A stretch of DNA of 64,000 nucleotides from Cryptomeria japonica (GCF_030272615.1 NC_081409.1:881116220-881180219); one strand, 5' to 3'. Counted from the first letter of the stretch, positions 46,186 to 57,300 are shown. Translations and numbers: made by a program. The notes: a model not told the origin generated them from the sequence alone.

Positions 46186-47331
46186 ACTTCACGGAGGAAG
46201 AGATTGGAATTGTTTAGGCCAAAAGTAATCAATAGGAACACTAGAGGTTCTTTCAGCTGGTTTAAAGAGACTATGATTGACAGTAACAACTTCACCATTA
46301 TGGGGAAATTTCAAACACTTATGAATAGGAGAAGCAATAGCTTTCATGGAAGATAGCCAAGGATAGCCAAGCTTCACACGAAATTGTTCGAAAGATGGAA
46401 TAATAGCAAAGTTCACATCAAGAGATTTGTTATGGACCTCAATAGGCAATGTAATAGAACCAATTGCAGGAGAAGAAAATGCATCAAATAATTTCACAAT
46501 CACATCTGTTTTGTCATATATCACTTGATTCAATTGCAAAGTAAAAATAAATTCTTTAGTAATAACATTAACCATGCACGAAGGATCAATAAGCACTCCA
46601 CGGCAAGGTGTATTCTTAACTTTTGCAACTATGTATAAAGGACCATTAGGTGCCCTAATGGTTTCACTGGAATCAAATGTGATAGAAGGTTCTTTAGGGA
46701 TTTCTTGCTGCTCTACAAAGTTAATCACATTCGGAGTCATAGACACAAGACCATCAGATGAGAGAGAGGAATCATTAGCCTCAATTGCATTAGAGGTATG
46801 AGAAGGCAATGGATCAGTGAAAATCTGAAGATTTTGGTTAGGAGGAGCTACAGATGTGTTGCCTTTATTATTCACTCTAGAAACAGAGATAGTATTGTTA
46901 TCAATCAAATCTTGAATTTTACCCTTTAAAGAAAAACATTTTTCAGTATCATGCCCAGGTTGACGATGAAATTGACAAAAAGCTTTGTTATCAAAATAAG
47001 GTGAAGTAATCTTTGCAGGATCAATTTGTCTTATAGGAGGAAGAGTAAGCACATTTTGTTCCAATAACTTATTCATAATACTATGTAATGATTCATTCAA
47101 AGGAGTATACTTTCTTTCTTTCTTGAAAAATTTAGAAATAGGAGGCACACCTGATGCTGCATTCACATTGTTGTTGATGATGTTTTCATTGAATTTGATG
47201 GAATCTCTGTTCGGTTTAAACTTCCCAAATGGTTGTTGACTGCTATCACCCTTATCACTCGGAGCCATAGGATGTGATTGTTCCATTTGACTCACAGTCA
47301 GTTGATAATTGTGAAGAGTTGCACACAACTA
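46186..47331 (-). pseudogene. B2 nucleocapsid and protease
   Basis: The frame follows the gag TAG and runs 379 codons to TGA at 46186-46188. Residues 118-131 form CQFHRQPGHDTEKC, a CX2HX4HX4C knuckle, followed by FSLKGKIQDLIDNN. The protease-like part has GVLIDPSCMVNVITKEF at about residues 244-260, KLGYPWLSSMKAIA at about 319-332 and LKFPHNG. The catalytic Asp is present but is followed by Pro-Ser rather than Ser/Thr-Gly. There is no natural start at the beginning (TTG after TAG), so expression would require readthrough of the TAG from gag. Confidence 0.82.
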
Positions 47332-48711
47332 TTGGAAAGAAGTAAACTCAGAAAACAGAAGTTTGTCTCGAATATCTTTTTGTAAATTAGAAATAAAGAT
47401 TCTCTGAATATCATTGTCAGGCAATGGAAAAGAAATTTGAGCATACAAATGCTTATATCTACCAATGAAATTAGTCACTTTTTCTTTAACACCTTGTTTA
47501 CAATGCATTAAATCAATCAAAGTAACTTTAGGACTTATATTGTTTTGAAATTGTTGAATGAAAGCATTTGCAAGTTGTTCGAAAGAAGTAATAGAATAAG
47601 AAGGCAACGAGCAATACCATTGTAGGGCTTTGTCTCTTAATGTTCTAGTGAATAGCTTTGTAAGCAACCTTTGGTCATAAGCAAAATCAGTACAAATTGT
47701 TTGAAAAGTCTTAACATGTGTTAGAGGATCTCCTTTACCATTATAAAGTTCCAAATGCGGGATTTCAACATGTTTAGGAGGGATAGATCGAAAAATGTCA
47801 AGAGAAAGTGGGCTCGCAACATCAAATGTGGGCACACTAAACTTAGATTGATTCATAGAGGCAATTTGTTGCTGTAAAGAAGAGACAGTTTGTGCAAGAT
47901 TGTTAATGGTCGCTTCGGTCGAAGAGTTCATATTGGATGTGTTAGATTGAGATGGAGGTGTTATGTTATTGAAAGAAGGTAGAGAGTAAGGTGGTGGGAC
48001 TCTATGATAATTAGTCATAGGAGATGATTGGACAGGAGGAACACTACAAGGAGGAATAGAATGGTTAAATGAATTGCCCCCTTGCGTCATGTTCATTTGT
48101 GGAGATGTAATAGGAACACTCATTGAAGGGACGAATGAAGAAATCGGATTGTATGAAGGAAGAGGGTTAATTGAAGAAGAAGGGTTGCCCCCATGACTAG
48201 TAATCACAGGAGAAATGTCTTGTATAGAAGTAGCCATGATGTTTGATGTAAAGGTAGGTATACTAGCAATAGGAGTTGTCAAAGGAATAGAATGATTGAC
48301 TTGTGTAGGAGGTTGTGTATAACCCAAATTTTCAGCACAACTCTTCATAGGCATCACATTCGAATCCACAATGTGTGCAATACCACGCAAAATATCAAGT
48401 CCATTCTTATCACTTTGAAGCATACGTTTTAGACCCTCAATTAAAGGAAGAGCTTGACTATCAGGGTATTCTTGAGACATCCATTGTTGAAAATCGTCAA
48501 ATTGGTTATCCAATTTCAAAAGTTGTTCTTCAGAAACCTCATGGAGAGCTTCTTCATCATTAGGAGGATTAGAGGAATTACCCATGTCCTCGTTAAAAAG
48601 GCTATTCAAATTAGGTTCCATCTCCTCAGTAGTTAAACCTCGGAAAGACTTAATTCTATGGCTTCGTCTAACGGGGATAGTGTAAGTAGGGCTTATTGTT
48701 GTAAAACTCAT
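47329..48711 (-). CDS. B2 Gag (capsid) protein
   Basis: An uninterrupted 460-codon frame from MSFTTISPTYTIPVRRSHR at 48711 to TAG at 47329-47331. Gag forms the virus-like particle that holds the element RNA. Residues 1-100 are acidic, with NSLFNEDMGNSSNPPND and FDDFQQWMSQEYPDSQ. About 100-290 are Ser/Pro/Asn/Gln-rich (GGNSFNHSIPPCSVPPVQS). Residues ~280-300 hold QTVSSLQQQIASMNQSKF, likely coiled. About 315-460 are the retrotransposon gag domain (LELYNGKGDPLTHVKTFQTI, ALQWYCSLPSYSITSFEQLA, FIQQFQNNISPK). It is the only full-length gag in the window. B1 shares the terminal TAG, which separates capsid from nucleocapsid. Confidence 0.85.
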   Translation of the reverse strand: MSFTTISPTYTIPVRRSHRIKSFRGLTTEEMEPNLNSLFNEDMGNSSNPPNDEEALHEVSEEQLLKLDNQFDDFQQWMSQEYPDSQALPLIEGLKRMLQSDKNGLDILRGIAHIVDSNVMPMKSCAENLGYTQPPTQVNHSIPLTTPIASIPTFTSNIMATSIQDISPVITSHGGNPSSSINPLPSYNPISSFVPSMSVPITSPQMNMTQGGNSFNHSIPPCSVPPVQSSPMTNYHRVPPPYSLPSFNNITPPSQSNTSNMNSSTEATINNLAQTVSSLQQQIASMNQSKFSVPTFDVASPLSLDIFRSIPPKHVEIPHLELYNGKGDPLTHVKTFQTICTDFAYDQRLLTKLFTRTLRDKALQWYCSLPSYSITSFEQLANAFIQQFQNNISPKVTLIDLMHCKQGVKEKVTNFIGRYKHLYAQISFPLPDNDIQRIFISNLQKDIRDKLLFSEFTSFQ

Positions 48712-49864
48712 GCACTAGAAAGAGAGAGAAGATTTTGAATTTAGAGGTAGCAATTTTCAGTAAAATCAGCCAATCTTCTGGATTTAAGCTGTTAAATGCA
48801 ATCACAACAGTCTCCCGAAATTTTGGAAAAATGCCCGGGACCGTGGCGCCCGGAGTGCAACACGGTCCGTGCAACTTTTTTCAAAATTTGCAGGGATGAA
48901 AGGTATGATGATTTTAGAGCTAATCTGAAAAAATTGAGTGATTTTACGATCTGTAGATAGGCCAAATTAAAGTTGTAATCTCAAAATTGAACCCTACCAA
49001 GATTGTCAAAAAATGCAAAATTTTGAATTTTGAAAAAGAGAGGGAAACTGAAATTTTGAATTTTATGATTTTAGAGGGAATATCCAGAGCAATGTAAATT
49101 TTGAAATTAAAAATTGACTCAATTTCACGCAAAATTCAATTTTGAAAGCGGAAATCAAAGTTGTTGTAATTAAGCACTTAATTTCAAAAGTCACAACATG
49201 CAAGAATTTGAATAAAGCACTGAAATTTTTAATGAATGATAACACACTTTTCAGATTTAGGACAGTAAGAACACAATTTTGACACAAAATTTCAATTTCA
49301 ATGATTTTTAAATGTTTAGAAGCCTTAATCCAAGCAATCACAAGACCAACTTTGACTGTTATTTTGAAGGTGTTAAAATTGATAAAATCAGCCAAAATTC
49401 TGGATTTTAGCAGGAAAATACAGTAAGACCTCGCTCCCGAAATTTCGGGAAAAATGTCGAGGACGATGGCGCTCGGTGCCACGGTCCTCGCAACTTTTTT
49501 CCAAATTTTCAGGGATGAAAGATATTGTGATTTTATTGCGGAATCCAAAGTTACAGCTGATTTGGAGATGTTTTGATCAGTGAAATTATCGGACAAAGGT
49601 TGAATCAAGAGGGTTTCAAAAATTAGGGTTTTGAAACTTAACCACTTAATTTTCAGAATTAAAGCACAAATATGAATTAAAAATTTGTAATAGAAGGGCA
49701 GATCTGAAACAGGCATTAACATTTAGACATTTCGCAGGTTCAATTACAAAAAAGAAAATTTAGGGTTTTTATGCAATCACCTCTAAAATTTTGCAAAAGA
49801 TCAAACATGGAAATGTAATCAATTTTTTTTTTTTCAAATCTAAGCATGAAAAATCAGAAAGGAT
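48712..49864 (-). other. B2 5' leader
   Basis: A/T-rich, about 1.15 kb, with the same internal ~170-bp duplication as B1 (48765-48935 and 49380-49550). Each copy carries a GC-rich inverted motif (48831-48872, 49452-49488). A 219-codon sense-strand frame (49063-49722) is Ile/Leu/Phe/Lys-rich, is broken in B1, and matches nothing I know; probably chance. Confidence 0.65.
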
Positions 49865-49883
49865 GTTCACATCGGGTTCACCA
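49865..49883 (-). promoter_or_regulatory. B2 primer binding site
   Basis: Minus-strand TGGTGAACCCGATGTGAAC, three bases from the LTR end, one change from B1. Confidence 0.8.
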
Positions 49884-49886
49884 AAA

Positions 49887-51126
49887 TGTAAAGCGAAAAA
49901 TCACGATCGAACCCTAGTTGGTCTCCCCTCTTCCGACTCCGAGGAGAGAGAAGGGAGGTTCGCTAGGATTCGATGGTTTTTCACTTAGGGGAGAGACTTT
50001 ACATTCAAAAGAGGGGTTGAAACTCATAAGATCCAATCCCACACAATGTAAGATTGGATGCTAAATGAATTTCAAGGGTTAGGAAAGCAAGGCTACCCTC
50101 TTTTGTAAAGAATGTTGTTAAGGAAATTAAGCTAGGAATGCATAGAAAGTCATAAAGATTCTCTTATAAACTGAGTTCGGGTTATAGGATGAAGCTGCGG
50201 ACCTAGAATTAGCAGTAAAATGTCGATACGGCGCTGTCCTGCAAATTTGAGCAAAAGTTGTCGGGACGATGGCGCCCGGCGCCACGGTCCTCCGAAAAAT
50301 CCGCGAAACGAAGGGGGATCTGTTCGTCTCTGCACAAGGATTCCAGATCTTCAATTTCAGCCGCGTACCTGCAACCTACACACAGAAAAGCGAAGACGAT
50401 TGGGGGGTTAGGGATTAGGGGTTTGCCTTTAGGTCAAACCCCGGTTTTGGAATTAACCAAGAAATGAGCAAGAGCTGTAAATGTAAATGACTGTAAAACA
50501 AGTACTAATACCTTGTTCTAAGGATGTTTGTATCCTTATGTGCGAAGGTTTAGATGTTGTATGTTGTATGTTGTATGTTGTAGCATGTAGTATGTGATCT
50601 CCTCTTCAATGGTTGAATCCTTGTCTTGAATGCAACACTTAGCCTTGAATGGAGACTTGAAATGATCAATTGCTTGAAGGAATGCTTGAATGCTTGAATG
50701 CTTGAGTATAATTTCCACGCTTTTGTACACATATCCTCTTCATCCAAATGAGAGAGAAAAATTTAGTTTATATACTTGTCAATTAGGGCTGATAGACTGA
50801 TTTTCCCAACCTTAGGCCGACCAGGAAAGTTAATTTCCAATTTGCAAACAAAAAGACCCAAGACCCCTTAGGAGACCGGGCCCAAAATAGGACCTAGGGA
50901 CCAGGGCGCTGGGCGCCATGGTCCTGGGGACCAGGGTGCTGGGCGCTCTGGTCTCACCTCCCGGGACAGCAGGGTGCAAGGAGGTTCAGGCCAGGGTGCT
51001 TGAAAAATGCAGTTTTCAGTGTCGTGAGCAAGTTTCAGGGTCTCCATTCAGGATGCGTGTTGCGTCGCCATCGTGAAGACCGAAATGCAGTCAAAATTGC
51101 AAGTGTCGCAATTTTAGGACGCTACA
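49887..51126 (-). repeat. B2 5' LTR
   Basis: Nearly identical to 43298-44538. TATATAAAC at 50766-50774 with CCCTAATTG upstream. GC-rich near-palindromes at 50263-50292 and 50899-50955. Confidence 0.93.
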
Positions 51127-51420
51127 AAAGGGTTCATCAATTCTGAACTCTACCCCATACACACGGAACGCCCCATTATCCCAATTGCTCACAAACAAAT
51201 CCATGAGCTCATGGTTTTGTCAATGAAGTTTTTGAACAAAGGGATCCATTTCCCCATCTTCGACTTCCCTCCAGACCCCATTTTCATCCCAAAGCTCACA
51301 CAAGAAGGACTCCACTCTATTATTGTCTCCCCCATTAGGTTACTTCCTTTGTAAGTATTTCTGATGACACCAAAAATAGGCTTTAGGAAAGCACAAAACA
51401 AACAAAACCATAGGAACAAT
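51127..51420 (-). pseudogene. Decayed gene, 5' coding exon, upstream part
   Basis: Minus-strand pieces GKWIPLFKNFIDKT and, after a small frameshift at about 51210-51220, HELMDLFVSNWDNGAFRVYG and VEFRIDE, up to the B2 target site. The frame is continued at 43297. Upstream of about 51400 no clear coding start is seen. With the exons at 41451-42360 and 33121-33892 this gives one minus-strand locus whose pieces are now spread over 18 kb by two insertions. Confidence 0.55.
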
Positions 51421-51529
51421 CTAGAAACTTGCCTTCACTTCTTTCTATGAGAAGTCCTACACATTTGATCTGTCATCATTAATGCTCAAGTGAAGAGAGA
51501 TTTTTAGCGTCCTTCCTCACCAACTCACA

Positions 51530-52670
51530 CAACTAGAATGGGAAGGAATCCCCTTCTTGCCACCACTTTTCATCCTCTCTACCCACACCGAATTTAGCCA
51601 CACTGTTACCTTCTCTCAAAACATGTGAGATTTTAATAGCCTCGAATTTGGTCACCATTTCAAAGTAATCATGCATTAAATGGCTAATCATGCATCTAGG
51701 AGGAGATTTTTTGTTCAAACAATTTATTATATTTAACGAGTAACTCTCCAACTAGAACTTCTTAAATCCTTCGTGGCTAGCTATTTTAAGCCCCAATGTA
51801 GGCTACATTTTCCTTATCAAAATGGTTTGTTTGAGTGCCCAGTGGGAGTTTCACTGTCGAGACAAGCCTACCATTGTAAGCATGTGCAACTTCCCCACAG
51901 CCTATCAGCCCAGGATTAGCTTTGGCCACCCCATCAACATTAATTTTGATGCACCCTCTGGGAGGACCAATCCAAGGAATGTTGAGTCTTATGTGTTTCA
52001 TTTTGACAACAGGACTAGAAATATGCCACTCCATTTTTGAAGAGCTAATTTTTAGATCATACTTTTAGGGAGGGGAAAGAAGCAATTTAATTTTCCTTAA
52101 TAGAGGATTGAATACAATAAGCAACCACCACAACTAAAAAATCATTGTCTCTAAAAATGTTATCATTTCTTTCCTTCCAAATGCCCTAGGCAACATGACG
52201 AAGCATAAAATTCCATATAAAATTAAGAGCTTGATTTTATAAGGGGCACAACCATTGAAGCCTGCACAGTCTAATAGACTAAAGGGGAAGCACCAACTAA
52301 TACCCCAGAGGTCAAAGAAGTGGGCTCAAATCTGCTGACTAAAAGAGCAATGTAGTAAAAGATGAGCAATATCCTCAGCCACTTCCTTACAAAGAAAGAA
52401 ATGATTAGGCAACGACATCCCCCTTCTACATAGTTTATCAATGGAAAGCACTTTATTCTACATAAATAGCCAAAATAAAAAGTTAATTTTGGGGATTAAG
52501 AACTTATTCCAAAGGCAAGACCAAAATAGGGCTAGAGCAAAGGCCTGAGCAAGGGCTTGAGAGGCAGAAAAACCACCAAATGAAGATCCCACCTAGAATA
52601 GAGAATCTTCAATAGGAATAGAAGGAATGTAGATAAAAGAGAGCCATTCAATGGTTAAAAGTTACAAATA
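51530..52670 (-). pseudogene. LINE ORF2 tail: zf-RVT and RNase H domains
   Basis: From right to left on the minus strand: FSASQALAQAFALALFWSCL, then IPKINFLFWLFM, NKVLSIDKLCRRGMSLPNHF, EVAEDIAHLLLHCSFSQQI and HFFDLW (a zf-RVT-like domain, about 52260-52560). Next is the RNase H-like part, WIGPPRGCIKINVDGVAKAN, PGLIGCGEVAHAYNGRLVS (51786-52034), ending in FEAIKISHVLREGNSVAKFG (51533-51751). This is the order at the end of plant L1-type ORF2. Several stops replace Trp or Gln codons and the frame shifts more than once. It is a dead, 5'-truncated copy, unrelated in position to the fragment at 6020-6440. Confidence 0.8.
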
Positions 52671-53440
52671 ATTTAATATTTCATTTATATTTAAAAATAT
52701 TAAATACCTTTTTGTTAGTAAAAGTTTAATTTTATTTTTGTTGATTATCATGATAATGTGTAAAAATAGATTGGTAATTTTAATTCTATCTTAAAATGTA
52801 AGAGTTTCTTCAACTCATCTAACATCTTCATTATTTCTACCGATTTGCTTGTGAATTCCTTAAGATTGATAGAAGTCCAAGAAAAGTTGTGTTGTGTTCA
52901 AACATCATACACTCATAATGTTTGACAAAGGTTGTGTCTATAATTAATTCATAACATTGTAATTTTGTACACATGCTAATATGCATGTTTTGAGAAGGTT
53001 TGACTAAGATCAACAATGTGCAATTAGATAGATTAAGGAGCTAACTACCATTTGTCCACTTAATGAACAGTGTAGAAAATAGATTTAAATATTTTGAGAT
53101 GAGGATTGGGAGATTTAGATAAATAAAATATTTACATTTATTTTAAGACAAACTATAGAAGAAGGGTGATTTAATGATTCAAGCTAGAAACAATATGTTT
53201 GCAAATAGTGATGAATATTAATTAGATAATAAAAAATGTTTAATTAATAAGGTATGGAAATTAGATAATTAATTAGATAAATAGGGATTTGTTTATGATG
53301 TTGCTATCAATATTCAACTATGCAGTTACTAGATCAAACTCATTGACCAATGATTCATGAGTAGAAATAAATCATAGAGAAAATGGTCAAGAAATATGAT
53401 AATTGAGGATTCGTCAATTCTAGGTGTCTAGAAATATGAT
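52671..53440. repeat. Dispersed AT-rich repeat, partial
   Basis: 52680-52930 matches the type of sequence at 5870-6010 and 9290-9470 (TTGATTATCATGATA, ATTGGTA, TCTTAAAATGTAA, TGATAGAAGTCCAAGAAAAG). 53290-53360 matches 305-375 (TTGCTATCAATATTCAACTA, CTCATTGACCAATG, TTCATGAGTAG). So the repeat of the first 25 kb also occurs here, without the 5S part. Confidence 0.55.
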
Positions 53441-55030
53441 TAAATTATTTGTTAGCTTGTGAAGCTTTGGGTCATGAAGGTCATATATAAGTTGTTAAGA
53501 TTGTTAATTTCTTGCTTAAGACTTGGATTTGGTCGAGCATGCCTTGGATTTTGTTTTAGAATCCAGATACATGCTAGAATGATATCTTGTTTATGAGGCT
53601 TGCTATGTGATCCATTTGGATAAATATTTAATTTTTTTAACTCTGATTTGGCTTTAGATGGTTCTTTATTTGGGAGACTTTGGTTTCTCCTACTCAAGCT
53701 TTCAATATTGTAAATTTGGGGAAGCTTCGATCCTATTTTTCAAAGGTACCTAATGATTTTGTCAATGTTTTGAAATGAAAATGGATCAACTTGGGTATGG
53801 ACATGCTTGATTTTAAACTCATCATTATTATCATCATTGAATATTTGTGTTGATGTATAAGGGTATAATCATCATTTCTCTGAAAGAGGTTTGTAGGTAG
53901 GATTTTACTAGGGGGATTATTAAAATGAAATGAATTGTCATGTATGACATGACTCTTGTTTTGATTTGGTTTTGTTGTAGTTACAGACAAGGGAAGAAGA
54001 TAAAGAAGACATAATGACAATACACATTATTTGAATGGTAGAGTAATTGAATAATGGTCGCTACATATACCTCAAGGATAAGAGTGAGTGCACTTAGGGA
54101 ATGTTGTTTAAGGTTCAAATTATGGATACATTAATATACCAAGAGGTATGTGAACCCTGAGTTTGTCATTTAAAGGTTTTGTTTGAGAGTTGGATATTGG
54201 TTGGATGAATCCACCTCCTCACTTTATAGTGCAGTTAAATGTCCACAAAACTGCTTAGCCAATAATGATAACTCTTCTAAGTAATTATATAGTTTGTTGG
54301 AACATAGGGCTTCAGTTGATGCTTGGTGATGAAATCCAAGCTGCTAGACTTCTATGGAAAGGAAAATGAAAAGAAATGATCACTTTTGATTTTTCCAGAT
54401 CACATAAGAGGGCAACTAAAGAGAATACACAATGAGCCTTGGGTAATACAATAATTATGTTGCTTTTTTATTCTCAAGATCGCATAAGGGTGCAATAGAA
54501 CTACATTTCCAATTCAAGCCACATAAGTACAAAAGTGATTAGACCACTTTTGGTTCTCGAAATCACATATAGGTGCCAGGGAAGAGCATAGATAATCTTA
54601 GCCACAAAAGAACATGGACAATAAAAAATAAAAGCAAAGATTGATTCCTAATGATTTACATGTATTTTTGAAACCATGTCTTTGACAAATAAACCTACAA
54701 AATGAAGTGTAGTAGTTTTAGTGAAATTAAGAATGAACAAACCAATAATTGAATTTTAGTTTTGTTTATTTATGAATAATGGATTGAATTGACCTAATTA
54801 ATTACATAAAAAAAATTTATGTAATTAACAAGACGATGTGGTTGAGGGTCCACCGAGCCATGAAATTTAAAAGACTAACGTCATCCGTGAAAGAAAATTT
54901 AATAGGTTTCAATCCCGATTTAATAATTTATTAGGCACGTTTGCAGTTAAATGGAACGAGGTATTACATTGTTGTTCGGTTAAAATAAAATTACCTAGTT
55001 TTAAAAAAGTTGCAAAAAGTATATGGTTTA
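53441..55030. other. Unassigned region
   Basis: Minus-strand frames of 81 and 95 codons (53452-53697, 53733-54020) resemble no family I know. Three loosely similar stretches with (A)GATCACATAAGGGTGCAA stand at about 54400, 54478 and 54560. No gene is supported. Confidence 0.4.
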
Positions 55031-55032
55031 TA

Positions 55033-55064
<32 letters not shown>
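55033..55064. repeat. (TAA)n microsatellite
   Basis: About ten repeats of AAT. Confidence 0.9.
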
Positions 55065-55065
<1 letters not shown>

Positions 55066-55315
55066 GATCGTGTTACTTATATCATTTAACGTTCAAACCT
55101 ATATAAGTTAAATGGTAGTTTGATCGGCATTGAGGGTACCTCTGTATAGACGCCTTGAACAGTTATTGGCCTCTATGCTAACCTTGTTGAATATGCCGCC
55201 CCCGGACCCCTGCTATAATCATTTCAACAGGTTTATCAAACTTGGCGAGAGTCATGGTGAAAATTAGACGTCGCCGTGCATTTTCAGGGTATCAGCGGCC
55301 TTGTTGAAGGAATTT

Positions 55316-55726
55316 GAAATGCGTATGTGCCTCAAATTGTTCTAATCGGCCCTCACCATAGCGATAAAGAGGAACTTTGGGAACTGTGAAAGATTCAAAG
55401 AGGAAGCGATAAGTAGAGTGCTTGTAAGAATTCTTCTGAACAAAGGTAAGATAGAACAGAAACAAAGCTTCAACGAACAGGAGAAAAAACTCATCTTCAA
55501 AGAGATGGAAAATGTGTGGCTAAGCATCGAGCGAAAATTTTAAGAGGGAGACATAGTAAAGTACTACGATAAAGAATTATATTACAATAGCGAGTACCTG
55601 GTTGGTATGACAGTTCGGGATGCTTGTTTCATACTTGAGTTTTTCAGATGTTTAGTTACTAGGCATCTAGAAATGGTTAATGATTGTGGCATTGTACTTT
55701 CACATGTTTATGTTATCTTTTTTTAG
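55316..55726 (+). pseudogene. DUF247 protein, N-terminal fragment, broken
   Basis: The frame at 55321 reads AYVPQIVLIGPHHSDKEELW, matching the 'VP......(S/I)GP(Y/H)HHG...L' start of plant DUF247 proteins, which are mostly membrane-anchored and of poorly known function. After a stop at about 55387 a shifted frame continues: FKEEAISRVLVRILLNKG, FKEMENVWLSIERKF, a TAA at about 55541, then YYDKELYYNSEYLVGMTVRD, ACFILEFF, matching 'YY.....(S/E)..(F/Y)..M...D.CFILE(L/F)(F/L)'. It ends in TAG at 55724-55726. Only about 135 codons of the usual 400-500 remain, with no C-terminal transmembrane part. One frameshift plus one stop mark it as a pseudogene. The GC-richer sequence upstream (55140-55300) shows no certain promoter. 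Confidence 0.68.
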
Positions 55727-56440
55727 GGTTTTCACATATTATTAACATTTCTTCTATGTCCTGCATTTGATTTTTATCATTTGTCAACAATTTGGCATTC
55801 TTCTGCATTTTCTTTCCCTTTCGATTATGTTTTTGGCATTTTCAATTAGGTCTTGTCAACATCATTTTTGACTTGTAATCTTTGGTCGTAATCCTCTTAC
55901 CATGTCAATCGGACATCGTCAATCCTAATTGATGTCGAATTAGGGTTTTGTCCTCGATGTTTATCATTTTCAATCATCTTTGATCAATTATCATCATTTT
56001 TCGATCCTTTTGGATCCCTTGTCAATTGTCAATCCCTTATCGATTTGCGACCGGTTTGTCATTGGTCTTTTGTCGTTCGACCTTCATCAAGTTGACCTTT
56101 TCTCAATCTTTGATCGATTTGTCATCGGTCTCAATCAATCATCATTCCTCGTCAATTTTGGATCTATTAGTCATTGATCCTTATCGATTTGTCATTTATC
56201 AATGTGGTTCTTTCTATCAATTTTTTTTATCAATTTGTCATTGATCTTTGTCAGTCAACATTGGTTCTTTATCCATTATCAAATCTTTATTATTTAATCA
56301 TGATCGATCTTATATCAATTGTTTCAATCTTGTCATGTCTTAATTGATATCCTTTCATTTCTAATTTTTCTTCTAGAATTTTATGATTTAATCATTTAAT
56401 CCTATTATCTTTGCCCCCCTAGGGTAAAAAAATCAAATTA
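55727..56440. repeat. T/C-rich region with TCGATTTGTCAT-type repeats
   Basis: Between 55960 and 56300 the phrase TCAATTTGTCATTGATC and variants recur many times at short, irregular spacing. Its frames (SILDPLSIV and so on) are repeat translations. Confidence 0.6.
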
Positions 56441-57300
56441 TTTATCCTAGGTCTCTCTTGTAAAATTAAATATTTTATTTAATTGGCTAATTATGTCCCC
56501 TTTGTGAATTAATTAATAAATAAGAATTTATTAAATAATATCACCTAATTTTCTAATTTACTCATTTCTAATTTCCTAATTCACTAATTTCTGTTTTCCA
56601 CCTATTTACTAATTAGTTTCAAATCTAATTTCCACCTAATTATCCCTTTCTAGTTTCCCCTATTTTTGTGCTTCCTTTGTCATAAGATGGAAGCGTGATT
56701 CTCTCATTCATTATAAGTGTTAACATAGAAACATGTCATAGCTCTTGACATAGCAACTTCTCCTCACACCTTGCATGGAAACTTCATCATAGTCATGACA
56801 TAGAAGGTGTCATAACCCTTCCCTTTTCGAATCATTATGCCAATTTTGAATAAAATTTCTTTTATCATCCTCTTTCATCCTAATTCCATCATTTCATCAA
56901 TTTGTCTATAAATTGGTCTCTCTCATCATTGATTTTCAACCACATTTTTTAGTATCCTTAGATTGTTGTTTTTACCTTGCAATCTTTCTTCCATCACACT
57001 TGCGACCTTGTAGGTGATATCCACACAAGTCCCATTTTTAGGAGAAAGAAAGCCAATGGAGAATTATGGAGGAGATATCCGCATTTGTAATGGTTTGGAT
57101 TTGGTTTGATTATCTTGTCTTCATAGCTCTATTGAGTGTACTGGGTCATTTTTCATTGCAATTTAACTTTGTGGTTAGCTAATGCTTATTGCTTTGTTCT
57201 ATAATTCCTAGTCACTTTTTCTAGTAAACCCGACATGAACACGCAAAATTCAATAATTCTATGAATCTATTTGCATGAAAGTTTTATGCGTTGATCCATT
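56441..57300 (+). other. Possible LTR-like segment
   Basis: An AT-rich part with TTAATTAATAAATAAGAATT is followed by short mixed sequence. TATAAA stands at 56907-56912 with a C/T-rich sequence after it. This order is like the LTRs of element A, but on the plus strand. I found no second copy and no clear TG...CA ends inside the window, so this is tentative. Confidence 0.3.

Larger units (their letters stand above)
43298..51126 (-). mobile_element. Element B2: gag-protease LTR retrotransposon without RT/IN
   Basis: LTRs 43298-44538 (1241 bp) and 49887-51126 (1240 bp) are nearly identical, and AAAGG flanks both sides (43293-43297 and 51127-51131). Minus orientation. The internal region is ordered leader, gag, TAG, nucleocapsid, protease, TGA, basic tail, non-coding 3' part. 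RT, RNase H and integrase are absent, as in B1, so the shared structure predates both insertions. The LTR pair is closer than in B1, suggesting B2 inserted later. Confidence 0.94.

Noticed and set aside
49063-49722. 219-codon frame in the B2 leader
   Set aside because: Ile/Leu/Phe/Lys-rich, broken in B1, no known domain; AT-rich leaders give such frames by chance.
55980-56244. Frames with repeated LSI/DRFVIG
   Set aside because: Products of the TCGATTTGTCAT repeat region.
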